DNA of 64,000 nucleotides from CAIYTF01 sp963664845 (lineage in GTDB: Bacteria > Bacteroidota > Ignavibacteria > Ignavibacteriales > Ignavibacteriaceae): assembly GCA_963664845.1 (NCBI GenBank), contig OY761615.1, positions 186,001-250,000 on the forward strand. The letters run 5' to 3'. Positions 36,401-43,696 of this stretch are shown here, piece after piece; position 1 is the stretch's first letter, and the number at the start of each line of letters is the position of its first letter. The translations under genes were made by a program, and so were the position numbers. Under the pieces are notes generated by a model. It made no database searches. It worked only from the letters and a program-made list of their open reading frames with translations, and was not told where the DNA came from.

Positions 36401-37008
36401 TGTGCAATAACCAGGTCTTCATTTATCATGGTTTTGATGTCATCAGAGGTGAGCTGTTCAATTTTCATAACTTCATGTGAAGTTCTGAACCCATCGAAGA
36501 AGTGAACGAAAGGAATGCGTGCTTCGAGCGTGGCAGCCTGGGCAATAAGGGCAAAATCCATTACTTCCTGGACTGAATTTGAAGAGAGCAAGCCGAAACC
36601 GGTTTGACGAACTGCCATAACATCAGCATGATCGCCAAAAATAGAAAGAGCCTGTGCAGCAATTGCGCGTGCAGAAACATGAAATACTGTAGAGGTAAGT
36701 TCACCGGCAATTTTGTACATGTTGGGGATCATCAACAGGAGTCCCTGTGATGCAGTGAATGTTGTTGTAAGAGCACCCGTCTGTAATGCACCGTGAACTG
36801 CACCGGAGGCTCCGCCTTCGCTCTGCAACTCGGATACTGAGGGAACTTCACCCCAAATATTCTTTTTACCTTCAGATGCCCACTGATCACACCACTCGCC
36901 CATGTTGGACGACGGCGTAATCGGGTAGATTGCGATTACTTCATTAGTCTGAAACGCGACGTACGCCGCAGCTTCATTTCCATCGATTGTTACTTTTTTT
37001 CGTTCCAT
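33430..37008 (-). CDS. nifJ: Pyruvate:ferredoxin (flavodoxin) oxidoreductase
   Basis: A 1192-residue single-chain PFOR that converts pyruvate and CoA to acetyl-CoA and CO2, passing electrons to ferredoxin. Domain order: pyrimidine-binding domain (VAFQTNEVIAIYPITPSSNMGEW), CoA-binding region, gamma domain, two ferredoxin-type 4Fe-4S clusters (CIQCNKCVIVCPH and CTGCELCVEVCPA), then the CSGCGETPYVK cluster ligands and the TPP-binding domain (GGDGWAYDIGYGGLDHV, TEVYSNTGGQCSK). I chose the ATG at 37008 (MERKKVTIDGNEAA), the canonical N terminus, rather than the frame to 37068. The enzyme depends on the SUF system encoded nearby. A shared upstream element with gltB is at 37104-37126. Confidence 0.97.
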   Translation of the reverse strand: MERKKVTIDGNEAAAYVAFQTNEVIAIYPITPSSNMGEWCDQWASEGKKNIWGEVPSVSELQSEGGASGAVHGALQTGALTTTFTASQGLLLMIPNMYKIAGELTSTVFHVSARAIAAQALSIFGDHADVMAVRQTGFGLLSSNSVQEVMDFALIAQAATLEARIPFVHFFDGFRTSHEVMKIEQLTSDDIKTMINEDLVIAHRKRALTPDAPVLRGTAQNPDVYFQGRETVNPYYTACPDIVQAQMDKFAKLTGRQYHLFEYYGAPDAERVVIIMGSGAEAVEETVDYLNALGEKVGLLKVRLYRPFAIDKFIDALPKTTKVITVLDRTKEPGSAGEPLYLDVVNAVSERYNAGTLPFAYPKITGGRYGLSSKEFTPAMIKPVYDEMKNSKPKNHYTVGIIDDVSFTSLPYDPSFSVEPADTFKGKFYGLGADGTVGANKNSIKIIGEGTDFYAQGYFVYDSKKSGSTTVSHLRFGPTKIRSSYLINRANFIACHLPVFLEKMDMLADAEEGATFLLNTTVPKDEIWSTLPKKVQEDLINKKMKFYVIDAIKVAEAAGLGGRINSVMQTCFFAISKILSKDAAIEMIKKAIKKTYGAKGDKIVQMNWVAVDRTLENLFEVEIPAAVSSTQLMAPTVSVKAPQFVQDVTAPIIAGFGDMLPVSKMPIDGTYPTGTAMWEKRNIALEVPVWDPEVCIQCNKCVIVCPHASIRAKVYPESALANAPATFKSTKFKSKEYGENMLYSLQVAVEDCTGCELCVEVCPAKNKKETRFKAINMATQLPLREAEAANYEFFLGIPELDRAKINTGSVKDSQFLQPLFEFSGACSGCGETPYVKLVSQLFGDRAIVANATGCSSIYGANLPTTPWTKNNQGRGPAWSNSLFEDNAEFGLGYRLAIDKHNLQAKNLLATLATEIGEGLVTALTTTDQKNEAGIYEQREHVAALKTKLTELTGTVTDAVKLVQIKHLMSLADYLVKKSVWIMGGDGWAYDIGYGGLDHVIASGKNVNIMVLDTEVYSNTGGQCSKSTPRGAVAKFAAGGKTMAKKDMALIAMSYGNVYVAKIAMGANDAQSVKAILEAEAYDGPSLIIAYSHCIAHGINMSKGMQHQKLAVDSGHWQLFRYNPDLATEGKNPFKLESKGLKIPFRDYAYMETRYKMLTKSHPVVAEELMVEAQEDVTKRYKMYEKMSLEKSE

Positions 37009-37103
37009 TTGATACCTTATTTTACAATTAAGTATGATTTTTGTCAAATTTACCCTATCATAAAGCAAATATTATACCAAGGTTATTGCAGGAAATATCA
37101 GCC

Positions 37104-37126
37104 AATTCCCTCATTTTTTTACGTTT
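37104..37126 (+). promoter_or_regulatory. Composite element upstream of PFOR, shared with gltB
   Basis: AATTCCCT (37104-37111), six bases, then TTTACGTTT (37118-37126), about 96-118 bases before the PFOR ATG and in inverse orientation to it. The same two blocks with the same six-base gap occur at 51925-51947 before gltB. A second AAATTCCCC follows at 37135. The 512-base gap 37009-37520 has no supportable gene; its other end is the terminator at 37471-37505. Confidence 0.4.
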
Positions 37127-37470
37127 ATTCAAAGAAATTCCCCTTTTCGATAGAATATTTTCTAAGATATTAGAATTATTTGTTGCAGGGTATAAAAGGA
37201 TGCCCCTTTATGACTTTTGTCAAAATAAAACCACCCGACCACTCCAATCGGATCATTTGGCAAATAATGACCCAGGTAATAATTGCGTCTGGAGTAGTTT
37301 TACCGTTTTCGATATATTTGATTTCTGAACACTACTGAGCGCAATTCAGCATATCTGTGTTTAGGAGGTTATTCAAGCGCAATAATGACGGCTCTGCTTT
37401 TCGCTCTACTTCCCTTTCATCAGTACAGCAGTTTTCAAATCTCATTTTTATGTTGTGTTTCCCAAAATGA

Positions 37471-37505
37471 AAAAGCCCGGAATCCACATGAAATTCCGGG
37501 CTTTT
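37471..37505 (-). terminator. Rho-independent terminator of the pectinesterase-like gene
   Basis: A perfect 13-bp stem, AAAAGCCCGGAAT (37471-37483) with ATTCCGGGCTTTT (37493-37505), begins 16 bases past the stop of the 37521-40226 gene. An A/T run flanks the stem on the downstream minus-strand side. Confidence 0.88.
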
Positions 37506-37520
37506 ATAACGACCCAAATT

Positions 37521-40226
37521 CTATTTCAGGAAGACTATCTTGTTGGAAAGTACAGTTCCACCTGCCCTGAGCTGAGTGAAATATACACCGCTGGATAAAT
37601 TACCTGCATCAAACCGTACGTTGTATTCGCCTGCCGGCTTCACTTCATCAACAAGCGTCATAACTTCTCTTCCCGTAATATCAAAAACCCGCAAAGTCAC
37701 TTTTCCGGCAACTGGAAGCTGATACGTGATAGTCGTTGAAGGATTAAACGGATTGGGATAGTTATGCAATTTATATCGAGTAGGAATAACCTGTGAACTC
37801 TTGCCAACGCTAACCGGGCTACCTGTTCCGGTTTCAGGATACCAGTCCATACTGTAATTTCCCGATCCTTTGGCAAAAACATTTGCAGTGGTGAAATCGG
37901 CCGCTTCTGAAGCTGTTAATTGCTTTGAGATTATGCGCTGCGAAGTGTTCGTTGAACCTGGTCCGTAGCAATTATATTCTGCATAGAGTCCGGGTGTAAC
38001 GTTCCACACCTGCCAGCCGGCAGCATTAAGAATTGCAGGTTCATAACAATGTATGAACACGGTGCGCGGAGCATTATTCCACGGCCTGCCTAAAAGAATA
38101 TTCGTAATTGCGGTCCCGTCATAGCCGGTTGCGTCATAGGAGATGATACAGTCTCTGAACAAATAACCATACTTAAAGGCTATGGGTGTTGATGCGGCCG
38201 TAAGAGTTCCGCTGTTTCTTCTCTCATGCAACTCACAACTGTCGAATACAGCAATACTGCTTCCGAAAATGAAATCTACTGTACCGGCTATAAAACAATT
38301 TTTGTGATAAAGGCGTCCGACACCCCAGGTATAGTAGGTGTCCTGATAACCGAGCAGTTTACAGTTATTCAAAAAGATCCTGTCGCCCTGAACATTCAAC
38401 GCCACTGCCTGTGCAGCAGTTGAAGTATTCTCAATAGTAAGATTTTCAATGGTAAGATCAGTAACATTCGACTGTATCCATAGCGTTTGGCTTGTCGAAG
38501 TTCCAAGAGTTACGCTGCCAACCACACGTCCGCTGTAATCGTCGTATTGAATAATAGTGCTGTCCTTATCCTCGCCACGAATTATGACATTGCTGATCGG
38601 ACCGACAAGAGTATCCTTTTCAAAGTAGACGCCTTTTTTGATATATACCGTGGTAATGGTAGTTGCATTCTTTGGAATTGCTTTAAATGCGTCACTAATC
38701 GTTGTGAAGTCACCACTTCCGTCTTTTGCAACAGTAATTGTTGAACCGGGTGTTTGTGTCGTAAAAGTAACCTGTTCACCAAAACTGGTTCCCAGACTGT
38801 TAACAGCATATGCTTTCACATAATAGGTGCTGCCGGAAGAAAGACCTGTCAGCCGGCTGCCAAAAATTCCCAAACCGGCTCCGTCAATGGTTACTTTATC
38901 TCCCAGAGTGGGATTTCCGGTAGTGTTGTAGCAAATGCCCCGGACGGTTATGGGAAGTCCTCCGTCAAACGTAACGTTGCCACCACAGGATGCGCTGGTG
39001 AGTGAAATGAACGAAGCACTGGCAGTTGATACACTTGGAGCTGAAAGTGGTAAGGTTGAAAAGGTCGAGTCACCGCCATAATTGGTACCCGTACCATTGG
39101 TAGCATACGCACGAACGTGGTATACCGTTGCCGGGTTCAAACCGCTAACCATACTGACAAAATTTCCCAATCCCGAGCTGTCGGAAGTATGTGAATCGGT
39201 AAGTGTAGGATTTGCAGCGGTGCTCCAGCAAATGCCTCTCCCGATCACGGGAGAACCGCCATCAAAAGTGACATTGCCACCACCCTTTGCAGACACGGTA
39301 TAAATATTTGAAATGCCGGAAGTAATAACAGTAGGTGGCGTGTAGTCCAACAATGTGGTGAAAGTGCTGTCACCGCCGTAGCCGGTCCCAACGTTATTGG
39401 TTGCATAGGCACGCACATGGTAGGTCACGCCTTTGGTAAGTCCTGTTATATTACTGGTAAAACTGCCCGATCCTGTTCCGTCTGATGTATGTGCATCAGT
39501 TATTACCGGATTGGGGCTGGTGCTCCAGCAAATTCCTCGCTCTGTAACATCACCCCCGCCAACCTGGGTAATGTTGCCGCCACCAACGGCAGAGACCGGA
39601 GTAATATTATAAACACCCTTGGTAATAACAGTTGGAACAACATTAGGCAGAATTGCCGTTCCTTTTATTACAACGTCTTTTGCCTGCAACGGTTTTGTTG
39701 CGCTTGCAGCACTTAAATAGGGGTAGAGTCTCAGGTAAAATGCCTGACCTGAGTTCACCGTCAGGTTGACTGGATACTGGTAAAAATTAAGTTGATTTTT
39801 TTTCGGAGAAATGGGATCTGATGATGCAATCACTGCAACAGGATTGGTAAAGTTGGAATCAAGGGCATAATACATTGCTACCCGTAAGTTACCCGTGGCA
39901 GAACCTACTTTGAATGAAAGCGAATCAATGTGGAAAGTTTGTCCGGCTACCGGTGAAACCACATACTGGTGATATACCGTATCGCTATAACCGGCATTCA
40001 GCGTCAAAGTTGTCGGGTCAGCCGATTTTTGGCTGGTTTCAAAACCGGAATATGCTGTGGCAGCAAGATTTCTGAATGACTGATTGACGCCAACAAGGCT
40101 TCCATAAGTGGTAAATGTCTGATTTGCGGAAAGAGGCCACTTGATTGAATCAGTCTGGGCGTGAACTTCAGTCAGCACAGCAATGCAGAGGAACTGGACA
40201 GTACAAAGTATAAAAAATTGTTTCAT
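37521..40226 (-). CDS. T9SS-exported pectinesterase-like protein
   Basis: A 901-residue secreted enzyme. The N terminus is a signal peptide (MKQFFILCTVQFLCIAVLTEVHAQ); I chose the ATG at 40226, although an ATG four codons upstream is possible. Residues about 30-200 form an uncharacterised beta-rich domain. Three related 95-residue Ig/fibronectin-like repeats follow ('GGNVTFDGG..V..RGICW(S/N)T..NP', 'HVRAYATN..GT.YGGDSTF'). The catalytic domain (about 495-790) is a CE8 pectin methylesterase beta-helix: AKDGSGDFTTISDAF, LLGYQDTYYT with a catalytic Asp, GTVDFIFGSS with the second Asp, and LGRPWN with the Arg. The T9SS sorting domain begins NYPNPFNPST near 818. It would remove methyl esters from pectin outside the cell. 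Confidence 0.92.
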   Translation of the reverse strand: MKQFFILCTVQFLCIAVLTEVHAQTDSIKWPLSANQTFTTYGSLVGVNQSFRNLAATAYSGFETSQKSADPTTLTLNAGYSDTVYHQYVVSPVAGQTFHIDSLSFKVGSATGNLRVAMYYALDSNFTNPVAVIASSDPISPKKNQLNFYQYPVNLTVNSGQAFYLRLYPYLSAASATKPLQAKDVVIKGTAILPNVVPTVITKGVYNITPVSAVGGGNITQVGGGDVTERGICWSTSPNPVITDAHTSDGTGSGSFTSNITGLTKGVTYHVRAYATNNVGTGYGGDSTFTTLLDYTPPTVITSGISNIYTVSAKGGGNVTFDGGSPVIGRGICWSTAANPTLTDSHTSDSSGLGNFVSMVSGLNPATVYHVRAYATNGTGTNYGGDSTFSTLPLSAPSVSTASASFISLTSASCGGNVTFDGGLPITVRGICYNTTGNPTLGDKVTIDGAGLGIFGSRLTGLSSGSTYYVKAYAVNSLGTSFGEQVTFTTQTPGSTITVAKDGSGDFTTISDAFKAIPKNATTITTVYIKKGVYFEKDTLVGPISNVIIRGEDKDSTIIQYDDYSGRVVGSVTLGTSTSQTLWIQSNVTDLTIENLTIENTSTAAQAVALNVQGDRIFLNNCKLLGYQDTYYTWGVGRLYHKNCFIAGTVDFIFGSSIAVFDSCELHERRNSGTLTAASTPIAFKYGYLFRDCIISYDATGYDGTAITNILLGRPWNNAPRTVFIHCYEPAILNAAGWQVWNVTPGLYAEYNCYGPGSTNTSQRIISKQLTASEAADFTTANVFAKGSGNYSMDWYPETGTGSPVSVGKSSQVIPTRYKLHNYPNPFNPSTTITYQLPVAGKVTLRVFDITGREVMTLVDEVKPAGEYNVRFDAGNLSSGVYFTQLRAGGTVLSNKIVFLK

Positions 40227-40409
40227 GGCATCTTCCATATAGTTTACAAAAAGAGCCGTTTACTTCTTTGAAGTGAGCGTCCCATAATAATTCGGTCGTC
40301 TTCCTTGATCGATAAAGTAAACGTTTATTTTAACTGGTGTAAAATCCGATATTATTTGCAAATATTCAAAAGAAATTTGCAGCTTCCTGTTTTCAGGGTG
40401 AAAGCAGTG

Positions 40410-41390
40410 TTACAGGAGCAACGATGCAAGCGCAAGATATACTGTTATGGTAAAAACATCAGACAATCCGAGAGTAACCGGGCCTGCCGCTATTTTTGGA
40501 TCAAGTTTCAGGGCATGCACCACTGATGGCACGCTTATACCCAGCACAGCAGCAATAACCTGGGTTAAAGCTATGCTGGTACTTACCAAAACGGCATTCA
40601 TTAACTCAAGCTTTAAAACCAAGACAATCAGTCCGACAATGAGTGCGGAACTTATCCCTATAAGAAAGGCAGACTGTAATTCCCTCAGCAGGTTTTTAAT
40701 GTACCACTTGACAGACGGGTTTGCAGAGTGCAGCATTTGGATGGTAACGGTCATGGACTGTATACTCATACTTTCGGATAGTCCCAACACAAGGGTCATA
40801 AAAGATACAATAATAATGTGGGAGGTTATCGTACTACCAAATACACCTGCAAGAACCGCGCAAAGCGAACCGCTCGCTATGGTTGCCAGGAACCAGGGAA
40901 ACCTGTAACGCCAGGCTTTAAGCGAGGAGGCATTTTTAACTTCCGATATTTTAAAACCTATCTCCTCGAAAACATCACTCACCTCTTCGGGTTCATCCGC
41001 ATTCAGCAATTTATCCGTAAAAAAGTTGACGTCAACCACGCCAAGAATCCTTCGCTCATCATCAATCACCGGAAACGCCAGAAACCTGTACGTGGCAAAA
41101 AACTCTAAAGCATCATATACCGAAGACGTATGCTGCAATGCAGCAACATTTTTTACCATAATAGAGTCAATTTTCTGATCAAGCCTGCTCATCAGAAGCC
41201 GTCTGGTAGGCAGAACTCCAACAAGCCGTTTCTCTTCATCCAGCACATAAAAATAAATAATTCGCTCGCTCAACTTTTGTTCCCGAATGGTATCCAGGGC
41301 CTCACCCGCCGACAGGTTTTTATCGAGTGTGGTAAAATCTTTGCTGGCAAATTCAACAATCTGTTTCTGGTATGCGGAATTGGTATTCAT
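40410..41390 (-). CDS. MgtE-like magnesium transporter lacking the N domain
   Basis: A 326-residue protein with a CBS pair (about residues 17-130: LVGVLPTRRLLMSRLDQKIDSIMV and RRILGVVDVNFFTDKLL) followed by five hydrophobic segments of the MgtE channel domain, for example WFLATIASGSLCAVLAGVFG, MTLVLGLSESMSIQSMTVTIQML and AAGPVTLGLSDVFTITVYLALASLLL. Full MgtE is about 450 residues, with a helical MgtE_N domain before the CBS pair. That domain is absent here and no frame for it is visible upstream. The N terminus MNTNSAYQKQIVEFASKDFTTLD begins directly with a CBS-preceding helix. It stands alone, divergent from the permease at 41685. Confidence 0.88.
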   Translation of the reverse strand: MNTNSAYQKQIVEFASKDFTTLDKNLSAGEALDTIREQKLSERIIYFYVLDEEKRLVGVLPTRRLLMSRLDQKIDSIMVKNVAALQHTSSVYDALEFFATYRFLAFPVIDDERRILGVVDVNFFTDKLLNADEPEEVSDVFEEIGFKISEVKNASSLKAWRYRFPWFLATIASGSLCAVLAGVFGSTITSHIIIVSFMTLVLGLSESMSIQSMTVTIQMLHSANPSVKWYIKNLLRELQSAFLIGISSALIVGLIVLVLKLELMNAVLVSTSIALTQVIAAVLGISVPSVVHALKLDPKIAAGPVTLGLSDVFTITVYLALASLLL

Positions 41391-41546
41391 TCAGTAAGAA
41401 CTATAAATATTTATCAAGACAAGTAAGATAACGCAACAGGCGGTTATATTCAATCAGAATGCCAGAGTTTCCTGGAATTGCCGGTTATTTCTTTTTGTGA
41501 TTTGAAAACCTGGGTCCCGCCCCGGCTAATCCGGAATCAATGCGAT

Positions 41547-41592
41547 CCTAATAATATTAAAAAAATATTGCACAATGCTTAATAATATTAGG
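41547..41592. promoter_or_regulatory. Large dyad upstream of the KimA-like permease
   Basis: CCTAATAATATTA (41547-41559) and TAATAATATTAGG (41580-41592) form a near-perfect inverted repeat (12 of 13 positions), 93 bases before the permease ATG in the divergent intergenic region 41391-41684. It could be an operator or an AT-rich structured leader. The region does not resemble the ydaO (c-di-AMP) riboswitch as far as I can see. Confidence 0.4.
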
Positions 41593-41684
41593 CGAAGTAA
41601 TTATTATTTTTGTTTTTATAAAAATATCTTTTATAATTCCAGCGTTTCTTTGAATAATTACGCAATAACCAGGAAATTTGATTA

Positions 41685-43661
41685 ATGGCTAACAGTCATG
41701 ATACGTCACCCGGTTCATCCAAAATTACCGAAGTAATTTTTGGTGCACCAAGAAATCTAAATGACCCAACGATATTTCACAAAATGGCGCTCATCCCCGT
41801 TCTTGCATGGATCGGTTTGGGGGCAGACGGTTTGTCATCTTCATCCTACGGCCCGGAAGAGGCTTTTAGAGCACTTGGCACCCACACTTATTTGGCACTG
41901 TTCCTGGCGTTTGCAACTGCTTTCACCGTTTTTATTATTTCGTATGCCTATTCAAAAATAATTGAACACTTCCCCAACGGAGGCGGTGGCTATATTGTTG
42001 CGACTCACATGCTGGGAGAGCGGGCAGGTGTTATCTCCGGTTCTGCCCTGATTGTGGATTATATTCTGACGATCACGGTTTCTATTGCTGCCTGTTCAAG
42101 CGCCGTTTTCAGCTATCTTCCTCTGCACATGCAGCATTACCGGGTTCCATTTGCTTCACTTTTGATCATACTTCTGATCGTACTCAATATTCGTGGCATC
42201 AGAGAATCCATAACCGGTCTTGCCCCTATTTTTATTGTTTTCATTCTTACTCACGTCCTGCTTTTGGGATATGGCATTTTCAGCCATATTGGAGATGTTG
42301 TTCCCATCGCAGTAAGTGCGCAGGCAAACCTGACCAAAGATCTGGGAACAATGGGATTTGTCGGCATTATGCTTTTGGTATTGAGAGCCTACTCACTCGG
42401 AGGTGGAACCTATACAGGAATTGAGGCAGTTTCAAACGGCCTCCAGATCATGCGTGATCCAAAAGTGAAAACCGGAAAACGTACCATGGTCTATATGGCA
42501 AGTTCCCTGGCGATTACTGCTGGCGGCTTGTTCCTCTGTTACTTATTATTTAACGTCAGAGCTTCGGAGGGAAGAACCTTAAACGCGGTTCTTGCAGATT
42601 CGCTTTTTGGAAGTTGGAGTTTTGGAAAGGCACTTGCTGTTGTAACCATATTTTCGGAAGGTGCATTGCTTCTGGTGGGTGCCCAAGCCGGTTTTATCGA
42701 TGCTCCCCGCGTAATGGCAAACATGGCTGTGGATTCATGGCTGCCCCGACGGTTCTCAGCGTTTTCCGAACGTCTGACCATGCGAAATGGTGTGCTTATG
42801 GTAGGAATTTCGGGACTAGCGCTTCTGTGGTATACGCATGGTTCAATTCAGGCATTGGTTGTCATGTATTCTATTAATGTGTTTCTTACCTTCTCACTCT
42901 CCACGTTTGGAATGGTCAGGTTTTTTATCAAACACCGGAAAACCGAAAAACACTGGATAAAAGATCTTATCATTCAATTAGCCGGGCTTTTATTATGCCT
43001 TACCATTCTCATTATTACTGTACTCGAAAAATTTTTGGAAGGTGGCTGGCTCACTCTCGTAATCACCGGCGCTCTGATTGCCATTTGCTATTTGATCAGA
43101 AGCCATTACGATAAAATTGGTGAAGAAAAGAAAAAGTTTGATGTTCTGCTTGATGGCATCCCGGCTACCGGCGAACCAAATACTGATCCTGTTGACAAGA
43201 AAAAGATGTCTGCTATTCAGCTTGTAAGCAATTTCAACGGATTTGGCGTTCACACCTTTTTCACCATTATCCGGCAGTTCCCGGATTTCTATAAAAACTT
43301 CATTTTCGTTTCCGTCGTTGTGGTTGACCAGGGGCTGTTCAAAGGTGAAGAACATATTGACACCCATAAAAAGGCTGTCGAAGACTCGTTGAAAAAATAT
43401 GTTGAACTTGCCAGGAAGTTTGGTTTCCCGGCTGAATACCGTTTGGAAACGGGTACTGATGTCGTAGTTACCGGCACCGAGTTGTGTAAAAAAGTAGCAC
43501 ATGAATTTCCCCGGTCAACAGTCTTCACCGGTAAACTTGCATTCAGAATTGAAAAAGTTTATCACAGGTTACTTCACAACGAAGCAGCGTACGCCATTCA
43601 GCGTAACCTGCATTGGAGTGGTGTAACCAACATCATTCTGCCAATCAGAATGGAAGGCTAA
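41685..43661 (+). CDS. APC-superfamily permease, KimA-like potassium uptake protein
   Basis: A 658-residue membrane protein with about 12 hydrophobic segments followed by a hydrophilic C-terminal domain of about 170 residues. The first half closely recalls the KimA (YdaO) potassium transporters: LGADGLSSSSYGPEEAFRALG, HFPNGGGGYIVATHMLGERAGVISGSALIVDYILTITVSIAACSSAVFSYLP, LLIVLNIRGIRES and SLGGGTYTGIEAVSNGLQIM. KimA is a potassium:proton symporter of the APC superfamily with a cytosolic C-terminal nucleotide-responsive domain, and a similar domain seems present here (MSAIQLVSNFNGFGVHTFFTII...). Amino-acid transport is an alternative. The MoeB-rhodanese gene starts 35 bases downstream. Confidence 0.85.
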   Translation: MANSHDTSPGSSKITEVIFGAPRNLNDPTIFHKMALIPVLAWIGLGADGLSSSSYGPEEAFRALGTHTYLALFLAFATAFTVFIISYAYSKIIEHFPNGGGGYIVATHMLGERAGVISGSALIVDYILTITVSIAACSSAVFSYLPLHMQHYRVPFASLLIILLIVLNIRGIRESITGLAPIFIVFILTHVLLLGYGIFSHIGDVVPIAVSAQANLTKDLGTMGFVGIMLLVLRAYSLGGGTYTGIEAVSNGLQIMRDPKVKTGKRTMVYMASSLAITAGGLFLCYLLFNVRASEGRTLNAVLADSLFGSWSFGKALAVVTIFSEGALLLVGAQAGFIDAPRVMANMAVDSWLPRRFSAFSERLTMRNGVLMVGISGLALLWYTHGSIQALVVMYSINVFLTFSLSTFGMVRFFIKHRKTEKHWIKDLIIQLAGLLLCLTILIITVLEKFLEGGWLTLVITGALIAICYLIRSHYDKIGEEKKKFDVLLDGIPATGEPNTDPVDKKKMSAIQLVSNFNGFGVHTFFTIIRQFPDFYKNFIFVSVVVVDQGLFKGEEHIDTHKKAVEDSLKKYVELARKFGFPAEYRLETGTDVVVTGTELCKKVAHEFPRSTVFTGKLAFRIEKVYHRLLHNEAAYAIQRNLHWSGVTNIILPIRMEG

Positions 43662-43696
43662 GGATTCCATGCATTTCCTATGCTGAAATTACCCGG

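Noticed and set aside
37332..37517. Leftward frame of 61 codons between the PFOR upstream region and the pectinesterase gene
   Set aside because: It spans the pectinesterase terminator and has no family resemblance.
41451..41466. Sigma-54-like sequence TGGCAT-N5-TTGA upstream of the MgtE-like gene (minus strand)
   Set aside because: The essential GC of the -12 element is missing, unlike the perfect match at 60515-60530.
41391..41684. c-di-AMP (ydaO) riboswitch upstream of the KimA-like gene
   Set aside because: The region is AT-rich and I could not find the conserved riboswitch cores.
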